Source: Bifidobacterium psychraerophilum (GTDB lineage: Bacteria > Actinomycetota > Actinomycetes > Actinomycetales > Bifidobacteriaceae). Taken from it: a stretch of 64,000 bases of DNA. The position numbers and the translations under genes are program-made. Positions 33,964-41,768 of the stretch are shown in pieces. Under the pieces are notes generated by a model that worked only from the letters and a program-made list of their open reading frames with translations, made no database searches and had not been told where the DNA came from. Location: positions 186,001-250,000 of the forward strand of contig NZ_JGZI01000008.1 in the NCBI RefSeq assembly GCF_000741705.1, written 5' to 3'. Numbering within the stretch: position 1 is the first letter of the stretch; every line of letters begins with the position of its first letter.

Positions 33964-35874
33964 TCAGGCCGCGAGCCCGTTATTCGCGAACTGGCTGTTA
34001 TAGAGGTCTGCGTAGAAGCCGCCCTTACCGAGCAAGGCCGTATGCGTACCGCGTTCGACGATGTCCCCGTCCCGCATCACCAGAATCATATCCGCATTCT
34101 TGATGGTGGAAAGACGGTGCGCGATCACGAAGCTGGTGCGGCCCACGGTCAGGGCGTCCATCGCCTGCTGGATCAGCTCCTCGGTTCGGGTGTCCACAGA
34201 GCTGGTGGCTTCATCGAGTATCAGAATGGGGGCATCCTTGACCATCGCCCGTGCGATGGTGACCAACTGCCGCTGACCTTGTGAAAGCGTGGTCTTGTCG
34301 TCAAGCATCGTGTCATAGCCCTTGGGGAGGGTGCGGATGAAATGGTCCAGACCCACCGCCTTGCAGGCTTCGATGACCTGTTCGTCACTCACCCCCGTTC
34401 TGGCGTAGGCGATGTTCTCACGTATCGTTCCACGGAAGATCCAGGTGTCCTGAAGGACCATCGAGAACTGGTCATGAACATTCCACCGGGGGACGCTCGT
34501 CGTGGATATCCCGTCGATGCGGATATCCCCTGAAGTGACGTCATAGAAACGCATGAGCAGGTTCACCATCGTGGTCTTGCCCGCACCTGTCGGTCCGACG
34601 ATGGCTATCTTCTGGCCGGCGCTGACCTTGGCGCTGAAATCGTGGATGATGGCTTTCTCAGGGGAATACCCGAAGCTGACATGGTCGAATTCGACATCGC
34701 CGTTGAGCTGCTTACTGGTGCCGTCCGCATGCTCCCCGAGCAGGGCCTGCTTCTCGCTTTCGTCGGGCATCTCCTCCTCGTCAAGGAAGTCGAACACTCG
34801 TTCCGAAGCGGCGGCTGTGCGCTGCAGGTTCTGGAAGGCCTGCGCGAATTGGCTCAAGGGTTGGGTGAACAGTCGCACGTACATCATGAAAGCCACGATC
34901 ACGCCGAAGGTGATGGAACCGTTGATGACCAGGGCCGCACCGACCACACAGACCACGACGTAGCCAAGATTGCCGACGAAGTTCATCAGAGGCATCATCA
35001 GCCCGGAAAGGAATTGCGACTTCCATCCCGATTCGTAGAGGTCCTGGTTGTACTCCTCGAATTGCCTGATGGAGGATTCCTCGCCGTTGTAGGACTTGAC
35101 GATGACGTGACCGGCATACTTCTCCTCGACATGCCCGTTCACATCGCCAAGGGCCACCTGTTGGCGGACGAAGTAGCTCTGCGAATACTTCATCACCACA
35201 AGCATGAGCACGATGCCGATGAGGCTCGACCCTATTGCCGAGAGCGTCATGATGACGTTGTTCGCGAACATCATGATCAATGAGCCCACGAAAAGCGTGA
35301 TCGAGGTGATCAATGCGCCGATGCTTTGTCCGAGTGTCTGACCGATGGTGTCGACATCGTTGGTGATGCGGCTGAGCACATCGCCATAGCTCACGCGATC
35401 GAAATACCGCAGAGGCAGCTTGTTGATTTTCTTGGAGATGGCATCACGCATCTTCCTGGCGGTTTCCTGCGTGATGTTCGCCATGATCCAGCTTTGCAGG
35501 TATGTGAGTACCGCATAACCGACGTAGAGGGCCACCAGGGTGAAGGCGATGCGTTCCACCTGGGTGAAATCAATCGATCCGGCGACCGGCTTGCCCTTCA
35601 CCAAGGCAGGCAGGCCTTTCATGACGAGATTGGTGATGTCCTTGAGTTTGTCCGGTCCGATGATCTGGAAAATCGTGCCGACGGCACCCAGCACCAGTGC
35701 GATGACGACCGCAGGGATGTAGCTGCGGGTGAAATGAAGCAGTTTACCCAATACATCCTTGAAATTCTGAGGCTTCTCCACAGGTCCGCCCGCACCCGGT
35801 CCGCGGCCGGGGCCATGCCCGCCCTGACGTGGCATGCGGCTTCGTGACTGCGCATTCGCGTTCGTATCAGTCAT
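33964..35874 (-). CDS. ABC exporter half-transporter, consensus-site subunit (second system)
   Basis: 636 residues: a Gly/Arg-rich N terminus, six membrane segments, then an ATPase domain with Walker A GPTGAGKTT, signature LSQGQRQL and Walker B LILDEATSSVD with the Glu intact. GGAGG precedes the ATG. It is the last gene of a MarR-ABC-ABC operon whose other subunit has a degenerate site, matching heterodimeric multidrug exporters. It is closely parallel in design to the gene at 11023. Confidence 0.92.
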   Translation of the reverse strand: MTDTNANAQSRSRMPRQGGHGPGRGPGAGGPVEKPQNFKDVLGKLLHFTRSYIPAVVIALVLGAVGTIFQIIGPDKLKDITNLVMKGLPALVKGKPVAGSIDFTQVERIAFTLVALYVGYAVLTYLQSWIMANITQETARKMRDAISKKINKLPLRYFDRVSYGDVLSRITNDVDTIGQTLGQSIGALITSITLFVGSLIMMFANNVIMTLSAIGSSLIGIVLMLVVMKYSQSYFVRQQVALGDVNGHVEEKYAGHVIVKSYNGEESSIRQFEEYNQDLYESGWKSQFLSGLMMPLMNFVGNLGYVVVCVVGAALVINGSITFGVIVAFMMYVRLFTQPLSQFAQAFQNLQRTAAASERVFDFLDEEEMPDESEKQALLGEHADGTSKQLNGDVEFDHVSFGYSPEKAIIHDFSAKVSAGQKIAIVGPTGAGKTTMVNLLMRFYDVTSGDIRIDGISTTSVPRWNVHDQFSMVLQDTWIFRGTIRENIAYARTGVSDEQVIEACKAVGLDHFIRTLPKGYDTMLDDKTTLSQGQRQLVTIARAMVKDAPILILDEATSSVDTRTEELIQQAMDALTVGRTSFVIAHRLSTIKNADMILVMRDGDIVERGTHTALLGKGGFYADLYNSQFANNGLAA

Positions 35875-35958
35875 CGATCCTCCGATCCTCTTGTTGGCAT
35901 GCTGTATGCCATATGTGCTCCCTTAAGCCGTGTTCGTACACCGTGTGCGATCGCATCC

Positions 35959-37731
35959 TCATGCAGTCAGCTCCTTCTCGCTCAGCTGGCTCTCCGCGAT
36001 CTGCCTATACACTTCGCAGCTTTTCAGCAGTTCCTGATGGGTGCCGAGTCCAACGACCTTCCCTTCATCGAGCACCATGATCTGGTCCGCATTCATGATG
36101 GTGCCGATGCGTTGGGCCACGATCAGCATCGTGCTTCCCGCGGTCTCCTTCGCCAGCGCATCGCGTACCTCCCGGTCGGTTTTGAAATCCAGTGCCGAGA
36201 AGGAGTCGTCGAAGACCAGGATCTCCGGTTTGCTCCAGACCGCTCGTGCGATCGAGAGACGCTGCTTCTGCCCGCCCGAAAGGTTTGAGCCGCCTTGTGC
36301 GATCGGCGCATCGTATGACTCGGGCAGGCCTTCGATGAATTCCGTGGCCTGGGCGACGGATGACGCATGCTTGACGTCCTCGAGTGTCTGCTCGGTGGAT
36401 GCCGCATTGATGGCTTTGTCCCCATACGCCACATTCGATGTCACGGTTCCTCTGAACATCACCGACTGCTGAGGGACGTAGCCGATCTTGCCACGCAGCG
36501 ATTTGAGCCGGTAGTCACGGATGTTCACGCCGTCGACCAGAATCTCGCCGGAACTCGGGTCGTAGAAGCGCATCAGCAGATTCACCAGTGTGGTTTTACC
36601 CGATCCGGTTGAACCGATGAAGGCCATGGTCTGCCCTTTGGATACGGTGAAATTGACGTTCTCCAACACCTTGTCCTGAGCGTCGGGGTAGGCGAAGCTC
36701 ACATCGCGGAACTCCACGAGACCGCTTTGCCCATCCAATCCTTCGCTGCGTGTGCCATCGATGATGCTCGGCTTGGTGTCCAGCACTTCAAGGATGCGCT
36801 GGGCGGACACATCGGCGCGCGGCAGCAGCACGAAGACCATGCTCATCAGCAGGAAGGCCATGATGACCTGCACGGAATAGCTGGAGAAGACCACCATATT
36901 GGAGAAGACGGTGAGTTTGTCCCCCATGGCCGCCGATTCGATCAGGTAGGCGCCTATCCAATAGACGGCAAGCATCAGCCCGTTCATCACGGTGTTCATC
37001 AGCGGCATGAGCAGGGCCATCGAGCGTGTGGTGAAGAGTTGGGTGTCGGTCAGGTCGTCGTTCGCCTGTTCGAATTTGCGCTCCTGATAGTCCTCGGCGT
37101 TGTAGGCGCGCACCACCCGAACCCCGACGAGGTTCTCGCGTGCGACGAGGTTGATGTTGTCGGTCAGCTTCTGCATGCTGCGGAATTTGGGGATGACCAG
37201 CACCATCAGTACGCCGATGGTGACCATCAGCACGGCGACCGCGACACCGGTGGCCAGAGTCCACTCGAAACCTTTGCCCGCGATTTTCAGTACCGCCCAC
37301 ACGGCCATGATCGGCGCCCTGACGAGCATCATCAGACCCATCGTGATGAACATCTGGATCTGTGTGATGTCATTGGTCGAACGTGTGATCAGGCTCGGCG
37401 TGGAGAACTTGTTGAGTTCGGCGGTCGAGAAGGATTCCACCTTCGCGAATTGCATGGAGCGGATTCGTTGGGTGAAGGATGCCGCCACCCGGGCGACGAT
37501 GAAACCGGTGATGACGGTGCAGACCACCGAGCCGAGGGACACCATGAGCATTTTGCCGCCGGCGCTCCAGACGGATGAGATCTGCGTGCCGGGCTGCTCC
37601 ACCATCTGGGTGATGTCCGACATATAGTCGGGAAGCTTCAGGTCAAACCAGACCTGAGCAACGATGAATACCAGCGCGAGAACGAGCTGGCCTATCTCTG
37701 ACTTGGAGAGATATTTACATATACGGATCAC
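35959..37731 (-). CDS. ABC exporter half-transporter, degenerate-site subunit (second system)
   Basis: 590 residues from a GTG start with AAAGGA upstream. Six membrane segments precede an ATPase domain with Walker A GSTGSGKTT, signature LSGGQKQR and Walker B LVFDDSFSALD, in which Asp replaces the catalytic Glu. It pairs with the downstream subunit at 33964. An 84-base gap separates them, unlike the overlapping genes of the first system. The 177-base gap upstream to the MarR gene shows no further gene. Confidence 0.92.
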   Translation of the reverse strand: MIRICKYLSKSEIGQLVLALVFIVAQVWFDLKLPDYMSDITQMVEQPGTQISSVWSAGGKMLMVSLGSVVCTVITGFIVARVAASFTQRIRSMQFAKVESFSTAELNKFSTPSLITRSTNDITQIQMFITMGLMMLVRAPIMAVWAVLKIAGKGFEWTLATGVAVAVLMVTIGVLMVLVIPKFRSMQKLTDNINLVARENLVGVRVVRAYNAEDYQERKFEQANDDLTDTQLFTTRSMALLMPLMNTVMNGLMLAVYWIGAYLIESAAMGDKLTVFSNMVVFSSYSVQVIMAFLLMSMVFVLLPRADVSAQRILEVLDTKPSIIDGTRSEGLDGQSGLVEFRDVSFAYPDAQDKVLENVNFTVSKGQTMAFIGSTGSGKTTLVNLLMRFYDPSSGEILVDGVNIRDYRLKSLRGKIGYVPQQSVMFRGTVTSNVAYGDKAINAASTEQTLEDVKHASSVAQATEFIEGLPESYDAPIAQGGSNLSGGQKQRLSIARAVWSKPEILVFDDSFSALDFKTDREVRDALAKETAGSTMLIVAQRIGTIMNADQIMVLDEGKVVGLGTHQELLKSCEVYRQIAESQLSEKELTA

Positions 37732-37908
37732 GGATTGTTCCTTTCAATGGGATGTGAACCCATATGACGCATGGTGCGCCGAAGCCGATGACGTTGCCCG
37801 TCTCGGCTCGGTGGTGTGCGATTCCTTGGGGATGGCCACCGACAGTGCATGCCTGCGCTCGCAGCCCGATGCTGCGTGGATGGGGCATGCCTCGGTGGGG
37901 CCTTGACG

Positions 37909-38412
37909 TTATGAGGGCTGTGATGGCGCGCTGGAGGCATTCGCCTCTAGGGCTTCAGCGACCTCTTCGGGGGTCGGGCGCGGCTTGCCTGGTTCGCATA
38001 TCGTGGTGTAAGCGGCGAATTCCTTGAGCAATGTGATGAACTGACGGGTTTTGTCTTCTCCCATCTGCTCGAATACCCAGCAGATGGCCGAGTGCATTTC
38101 CTCGTGCCGTTTCTGGCCTTGGGCGCGTCCCTCCTCGGTAAGCGAGACCAGGATGTTGCGTCGATCATTGTGATCGATGTCGCGGGTGATATACCCTTTC
38201 TTCTCAAGTGAGGCAAGCACTGCGCTGATCCGCGCAGAGCTGCTTTTCGTCGAGTCGGCCAGCTCCGAGGGGGTCATCGTGCCGTGATGCCCGAGCTGGG
38301 CGAGAACAAAAGGTTCCCCCTTCATATCCCTGCTCATACGCTTCGTCATCTCGGAGCGTTTCTCGGCGGCGGCATGCATGAGCTCCTGATACGCCTCGTC
38401 TGCGAATGTCAT
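37909..38412 (-). CDS. MarR family regulator of the second ABC exporter operon
   Basis: 167 residues from ATG 38412, with AAGGAGG six bases upstream. The winged helix is TMTPSELADSTKSSSARISAVLASLEKKGYITRDIDHNDRR. It is the promoter-proximal gene of a MarR-ABC-ABC operon and has an inverted repeat in its promoter, so it probably represses its own operon and is released by a substrate of the exporter. Confidence 0.9.
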   Translation of the reverse strand: MTFADEAYQELMHAAAEKRSEMTKRMSRDMKGEPFVLAQLGHHGTMTPSELADSTKSSSARISAVLASLEKKGYITRDIDHNDRRNILVSLTEEGRAQGQKRHEEMHSAICWVFEQMGEDKTRQFITLLKEFAAYTTICEPGKPRPTPEEVAEALEANASSAPSQPS

Positions 38413-38451
38413 CGCTCCTCCTTTCGCACATGCCACATGTTATCTCACAGT

Positions 38452-38482
38452 GTTAACTATTTATGATGTATATTATTAACAA
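38452..38482 (-). promoter_or_regulatory. Promoter and inverted-repeat operator of the second MarR-ABC operon
   Basis: On the minus strand a -35 TTGTTA (38482-38477), 17-bp spacer and -10 TAGTTA (38459-38454) lie about 42 bases before the MarR start. GTTAACTAT at 38452 and ATTATTAAC ending at 38480 form an imperfect inverted repeat (7 of 9 positions) spanning 29 bp, the same span as the operator of the first system. Confidence 0.65.
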
Positions 38483-38586
38483 CGTTCGAAGGTTCTGTGA
38501 AGATTGTGATGCTGCTCCGGGGCGTCGGTGCCGTGCCGATGGTCCGTCGCGGGGCCGCTATGCTGCCTCCGAGGGGCCAGAGAACG

Positions 38587-39219
38587 TCACTGCCAGGGCT
38601 TCTGTACCTCATCCGATTCCGCTCGCGTGCTGGCCCTGCCCGTCCGGCGGCCGGATGACGGCTTGGAGATATAGGAGACGGAAGAGTCGGAAGGCACATA
38701 GCTTTGTGCAGGGGATTGCCGGGATCGCCCAGCTTTCGGGGCCTTCTCGGATAGTTCGGGATGCGCGTCCGCCCAGGCCTCGAAACGCGCCGTCAGCTCC
38801 TTGTCGGTGTTACGGATTTTCCGCAGCGGTTTGAATGCGACGTATACCATCAGCAGCACGATGACGATTATCGCCAGGACGATGCCAAGGCGCACCCAGA
38901 CGGGGTTCGGCGCGAAGACGGCGAACAGCAGCGCGATGCCGACGATGCCCAGGTACAGGGCTCTTTTCACCAGTGTGCCGTATGCCCTGCGGCATTTCGT
39001 TATCACGTCGATGACCTCAAGTACGGCCGAAGCCTCTTCTTCGCTGACCGCATGTTCGGAGAAGAGATCCTCTCCCTGCCTTCTCTTGCTGAGATTGCGC
39101 TTGGCCAGGGTCAGGGAATGGTCCTTGGGCCGGTGGTAAATCGCCCAGCTGACGATGAACAACACGGCGAAGATCATCAGTCCGAAGTAAAAAACTACAA
39201 GAGCTATGGTTTCTGTCAT
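38587..39219 (-). CDS. Hypothetical membrane protein, three membrane segments
   Basis: 210 residues from ATG 39219, which has GGAGG nine bases upstream; the nearby ATG 39228 is too close to that site. The first membrane segment is near residues 4-28, and a central pair near 90-130 reads ALYLGIVGIALLFAVFA and LGIVLAIIVIVLLMVYVAF. A cytoplasmic loop of about 60 residues lies between them, and a Ser/Arg-rich C-terminal tail of about 60 residues follows. I do not recognise the family. It is not obviously linked to the neighbouring operons. Confidence 0.75.
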   Translation of the reverse strand: MTETIALVVFYFGLMIFAVLFIVSWAIYHRPKDHSLTLAKRNLSKRRQGEDLFSEHAVSEEEASAVLEVIDVITKCRRAYGTLVKRALYLGIVGIALLFAVFAPNPVWVRLGIVLAIIVIVLLMVYVAFKPLRKIRNTDKELTARFEAWADAHPELSEKAPKAGRSRQSPAQSYVPSDSSVSYISKPSSGRRTGRASTRAESDEVQKPWQ

Positions 39220-39254
39220 ATCTGCCATCCTCCATGAAGTCAGGGACTAGTGCG

Positions 39255-39269
39255 CCCCGCTGTGCGGGG
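39255..39269 (-). terminator. Short stem-loop after the hypothetical gene at 39272
   Basis: CCCCGC (39255-39260) pairs with GCGGGG (39264-39269) around TGT, starting three bases past the stop codon on the minus strand. Confidence 0.5.
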
Positions 39270-39271
39270 TA

Positions 39272-39736
39272 TCAGCCGTTGCCGCCACCGATTAAGTGCC
39301 AGGTGCCGCCATCCGGGTCCAAGGAGTACTGGTTGTTTCTCGCGCTGTCGTCGATCTGGGCGCCGGGCAGGCAAGCGTAGGTGATGGAGGTGATTGCGAG
39401 ATGCCGTTTGTCCGTCTTTCCGTCCCTCACCAGAGAGGCCAGGGTCGAACCGTGGGAGACCGGCGTATCGCTCTTTATCTCCGTGGCGATGTAATTGTCG
39501 GAGAAGCCTTCATCGTAGGAAAGCTGCTGGGTCCAGCACGAGGCGAAGAGATGCGTCCTTCGCTCGGCATTGACAAGGGCATCAAGTTGAGCGGCACTGA
39601 ATTTCTTCGAGGAGGACACGGTCACCTGCGCGAAGGCTGCCACAACCCAGGTCAATGGCCGTCTTGCGTCACCCGGCCGGCCGGAGATGCCGGTGGCCTG
39701 CTTCGGCCCTGTTGGCTCTGTTCTCCGGCTCCCCAT
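39272..39736 (-). CDS. Hypothetical protein, probably expressed from a leaderless transcript
   Basis: 154 residues from ATG 39736. The frame is open upstream to 39940 but would run through the tRNA-Leu gene, so a later start is required. TATACT lies six bases before ATG 39736 and no ribosome binding site is present, which fits a leaderless mRNA. The N terminus is basic and Pro/Gly rich with a modest hydrophobic stretch (LTWVVAAFAQVTV). The rest contains two Cys and a C-terminal DGGTWHLIGGGNG. Function is not recognised. Composition is less typical of a conserved enzyme, so it could be lineage-specific. Confidence 0.5.
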   Translation of the reverse strand: MGSRRTEPTGPKQATGISGRPGDARRPLTWVVAAFAQVTVSSSKKFSAAQLDALVNAERRTHLFASCWTQQLSYDEGFSDNYIATEIKSDTPVSHGSTLASLVRDGKTDKRHLAITSITYACLPGAQIDDSARNNQYSLDPDGGTWHLIGGGNG

Positions 39737-39847
39737 AAAGCCAGTATAAAGGCTTTCGGATGTTCTCCGCCGATGGACGGTCACGGTATTCAAGGCACAT
39801 TCCCGGATGCGCCGCCGGTGCGCCGGGCGATGTGTACGGGCAAAGAA

Positions 39848-39886
39848 AAACCCTCGGACCGTTGCTTCACAACAGTTCGAGGGTTT
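39848..39886 (-). terminator. Rho-independent terminator of tRNA-Leu
   Basis: On the minus strand AAACCCTCG and CGAGGGTTT pair, followed by a T-run just past the 3' end of the tRNA gene. Confidence 0.85.
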
Positions 39887-39893
39887 CACTCCG

Positions 39894-39976
39894 TGCGCGC
39901 GGGGGGAGTTGAACCCCCACGACCTTGCGATCACTGGCACCTGAAGCCAGCGCGTCTACCATTCCGCCACGCGCGC
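39894..39976 (-). tRNA. tRNA-Leu (anticodon CAG)
   Basis: 83 bases on the minus strand without an encoded CCA. The acceptor stem is GCGCGCG with CGCGCGC. The anticodon arm CTGGC-TTCAGGT-GCCAG gives anticodon CAG. A long variable arm, as expected for leucine, precedes the T arm GGGGG-TTCAACT-CCCCC. A terminator follows. Confidence 0.95.
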
Positions 39977-40087
39977 AGACAAACGTCAAAAATAGCACCT
40001 CTTAGGCATGCAGCGCAACTCCGCGTGTTCGGTACTGTGGCCAGGCACATCCCGCTGTGCCTGGCCACCTTGCGGCTAGCGGTGCTT

Positions 40088-41386
40088 TCAGCCGCGTGAA
40101 CCGTGGGCGTAGAAGCGTGCCAGCGTCTCCCGTTTGAACTCATCGAAGTATCCTGCGTCGATCGCGGCTCGAATGTCATCAAGCAGTTTGACGAAGAAAT
40201 GCTCGTTATGGATGGTGGCCAGCGTGAAGCCGTTGAATTCCCGTGCCCTGAGCAGATGATCGACATAGGCGCGCGAGTAGTTGCGGCAGGTGTAGCAGTC
40301 GCAGTCCTCCTCAAGAGGTCTGAAATCATGCTTGAACTCGGCGCGTTTGACGTTCCATCGTCCGTCACGTGTGAATATGGCGCCATTACGGCCGTTGCGC
40401 GCCGGTGCGACGCAGTCGAAAGTATCCCCACCGTTCTCCACCGCGTCGAAGATGTCGTTGACGGCGGCGATGCCCAGCACATGCCTTGGTCTTGATTCGG
40501 GCATCTCATCGCAGATCCAGGCGCAGGTCTGTCCGAGCAGCTGCTTCTCTATGGCCCCGCCGATGCCCACACCGTCGAAGTCCAGGGACGCGATCTGTGA
40601 GGCGGCAAGGCGCCGCAGATCCTCATAATTGGCGCCTTGAACGACGCCGAACAGGGCCTGGTAGGGCTTCCCGAGCCTCGTCTGGGTGAGCTGCTGGTGC
40701 TCCGCGACGCAACGTTTGGCCCAGCGGAAAGTGCGTTCGACCGATTGCTCCTGGTACGAGCGGGTGTTCATCAGCGTGGTCAGCTCGTCGAAGGCGAACA
40801 TGATATCGGCGCCCAGTTTGTGTTGGATCCTCATCGAGATTTCCGCGGAGAAGCGGTGCAGGGAGCCGTTCAGCGGTGACTTGAAGGTGACGCCATCTTC
40901 ATCGACGAAGGCCATGCGCTCCTTGCCATCGGCGATCACGTCATCGGATTTCATCCCTTGCACATCCATGGCCAGCGTTTTCTTGAATCCCGCCCCGAGC
41001 GAGAGCACCTGGAACCCGCCGGAATCGGTGTAGGTGGGCCCGTCCCAGTTCATGAACTGGGCCAGTCCGCCGGCCTCGTCAAGCACATCCTCGCCTGGGC
41101 GTTCGAAGAGGTGGAAGGCGTTGGAGAGCAGGCACTGCGCTCCGAGATCCTTCATCTGTTCGGGCAGAACCGCCTTCATGGCGCTCTGGGTGGCGACCGG
41201 GACGAAGGCCGGTGTGCGGATATCCCCATGCGGGGTATGGATGATGCCCGTTCGCCCGTAGCGTTTCCCTCCTCGGCCCAGGCCGGCCGCCGAATCCGGT
41301 AGACGTGTGGTGGTCTCGAAGCTGAATGCGCTCCGATCCGCGGGCTTGCCCTCTTCGCATCCGAGGGGATTCAAGGTCAATGTCAT
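40088..41386 (-). CDS. tgt: tRNA-guanine transglycosylase
   Basis: 432 residues. TDSGGFQVLSLG holds the general acid/base Asp region, and FDGVGIGGAIEKQ is the substrate-recognition loop. DTFDCVAPARNGRNG contains the Asp nucleophile of the family; the usual PTR is PAR here. The zinc-binding CDCYTCRNYSRAY motif is complete. The enzyme exchanges guanine 34 for queuine or a precursor in tRNAs with GUN anticodons. An N-terminal extension of about 25 residues precedes the core. On the minus strand TAGAGT lies seven bases before the ATG and there is little ribosome binding site, so the mRNA may be leaderless. Confidence 0.95.
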   Translation of the reverse strand: MTLTLNPLGCEEGKPADRSAFSFETTTRLPDSAAGLGRGGKRYGRTGIIHTPHGDIRTPAFVPVATQSAMKAVLPEQMKDLGAQCLLSNAFHLFERPGEDVLDEAGGLAQFMNWDGPTYTDSGGFQVLSLGAGFKKTLAMDVQGMKSDDVIADGKERMAFVDEDGVTFKSPLNGSLHRFSAEISMRIQHKLGADIMFAFDELTTLMNTRSYQEQSVERTFRWAKRCVAEHQQLTQTRLGKPYQALFGVVQGANYEDLRRLAASQIASLDFDGVGIGGAIEKQLLGQTCAWICDEMPESRPRHVLGIAAVNDIFDAVENGGDTFDCVAPARNGRNGAIFTRDGRWNVKRAEFKHDFRPLEEDCDCYTCRNYSRAYVDHLLRAREFNGFTLATIHNEHFFVKLLDDIRAAIDAGYFDEFKRETLARFYAHGSRG

Positions 41387-41768
41387 GAGCCTAACTCTAG
41401 CTGTCGGTGTCTGACTTCCCGGCTGCGGACATCACGCGGTCCGCACTCGGATGACTAGGACGCCTCTGCCGGAACATGCTTGGTGGATGGTGCATGAATG
41501 TCGGGTGCCTGCTGGGTCCAAGCTGTCAGCCAAGAGCGCAACGAAGGTGAAAGAGGTGCTTCGAGCAGTGAAATGTGTGGATAATGCAGCTATCCTAAGG
41601 GGTTCAGTGGAGAATTCGCCCACTTCTTACAACAAACACTCAGAAAACTTCCAGTACCGCTATCTTTACTTCTATATAGCAGTTGAATGAAGGCGGCACG
41701 AAGCGGCTCCGGGTGGAGTCGCTGCGGTGCGGCTGGTATGCGTACCGCAGGAAGTGTAAGGAGCAGCA
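41387..41768. other. Intergenic region between tgt and the HtrA-like gene
   Basis: 382 bases between divergent genes. An AT-rich block with TATATA at 41673-41678 is a candidate promoter for the HtrA-like gene, and TAGAGT at 41399-41394 (minus) for tgt. A 79-codon frame at 41451-41690 has no ribosome binding site or recognisable content, so I do not call it a gene. Confidence 0.5.

Noticed and set aside
39272-39940. Long start for the hypothetical gene at 39940
   Set aside because: It would translate through the tRNA-Leu gene and its terminator; ATG 39736 with an adjacent -10 element is more credible.
41451-41690. 79-codon frame in the tgt-htrA gap
   Set aside because: No ribosome binding site, no recognisable content, and it overlaps the AT-rich promoter region of the HtrA-like gene.
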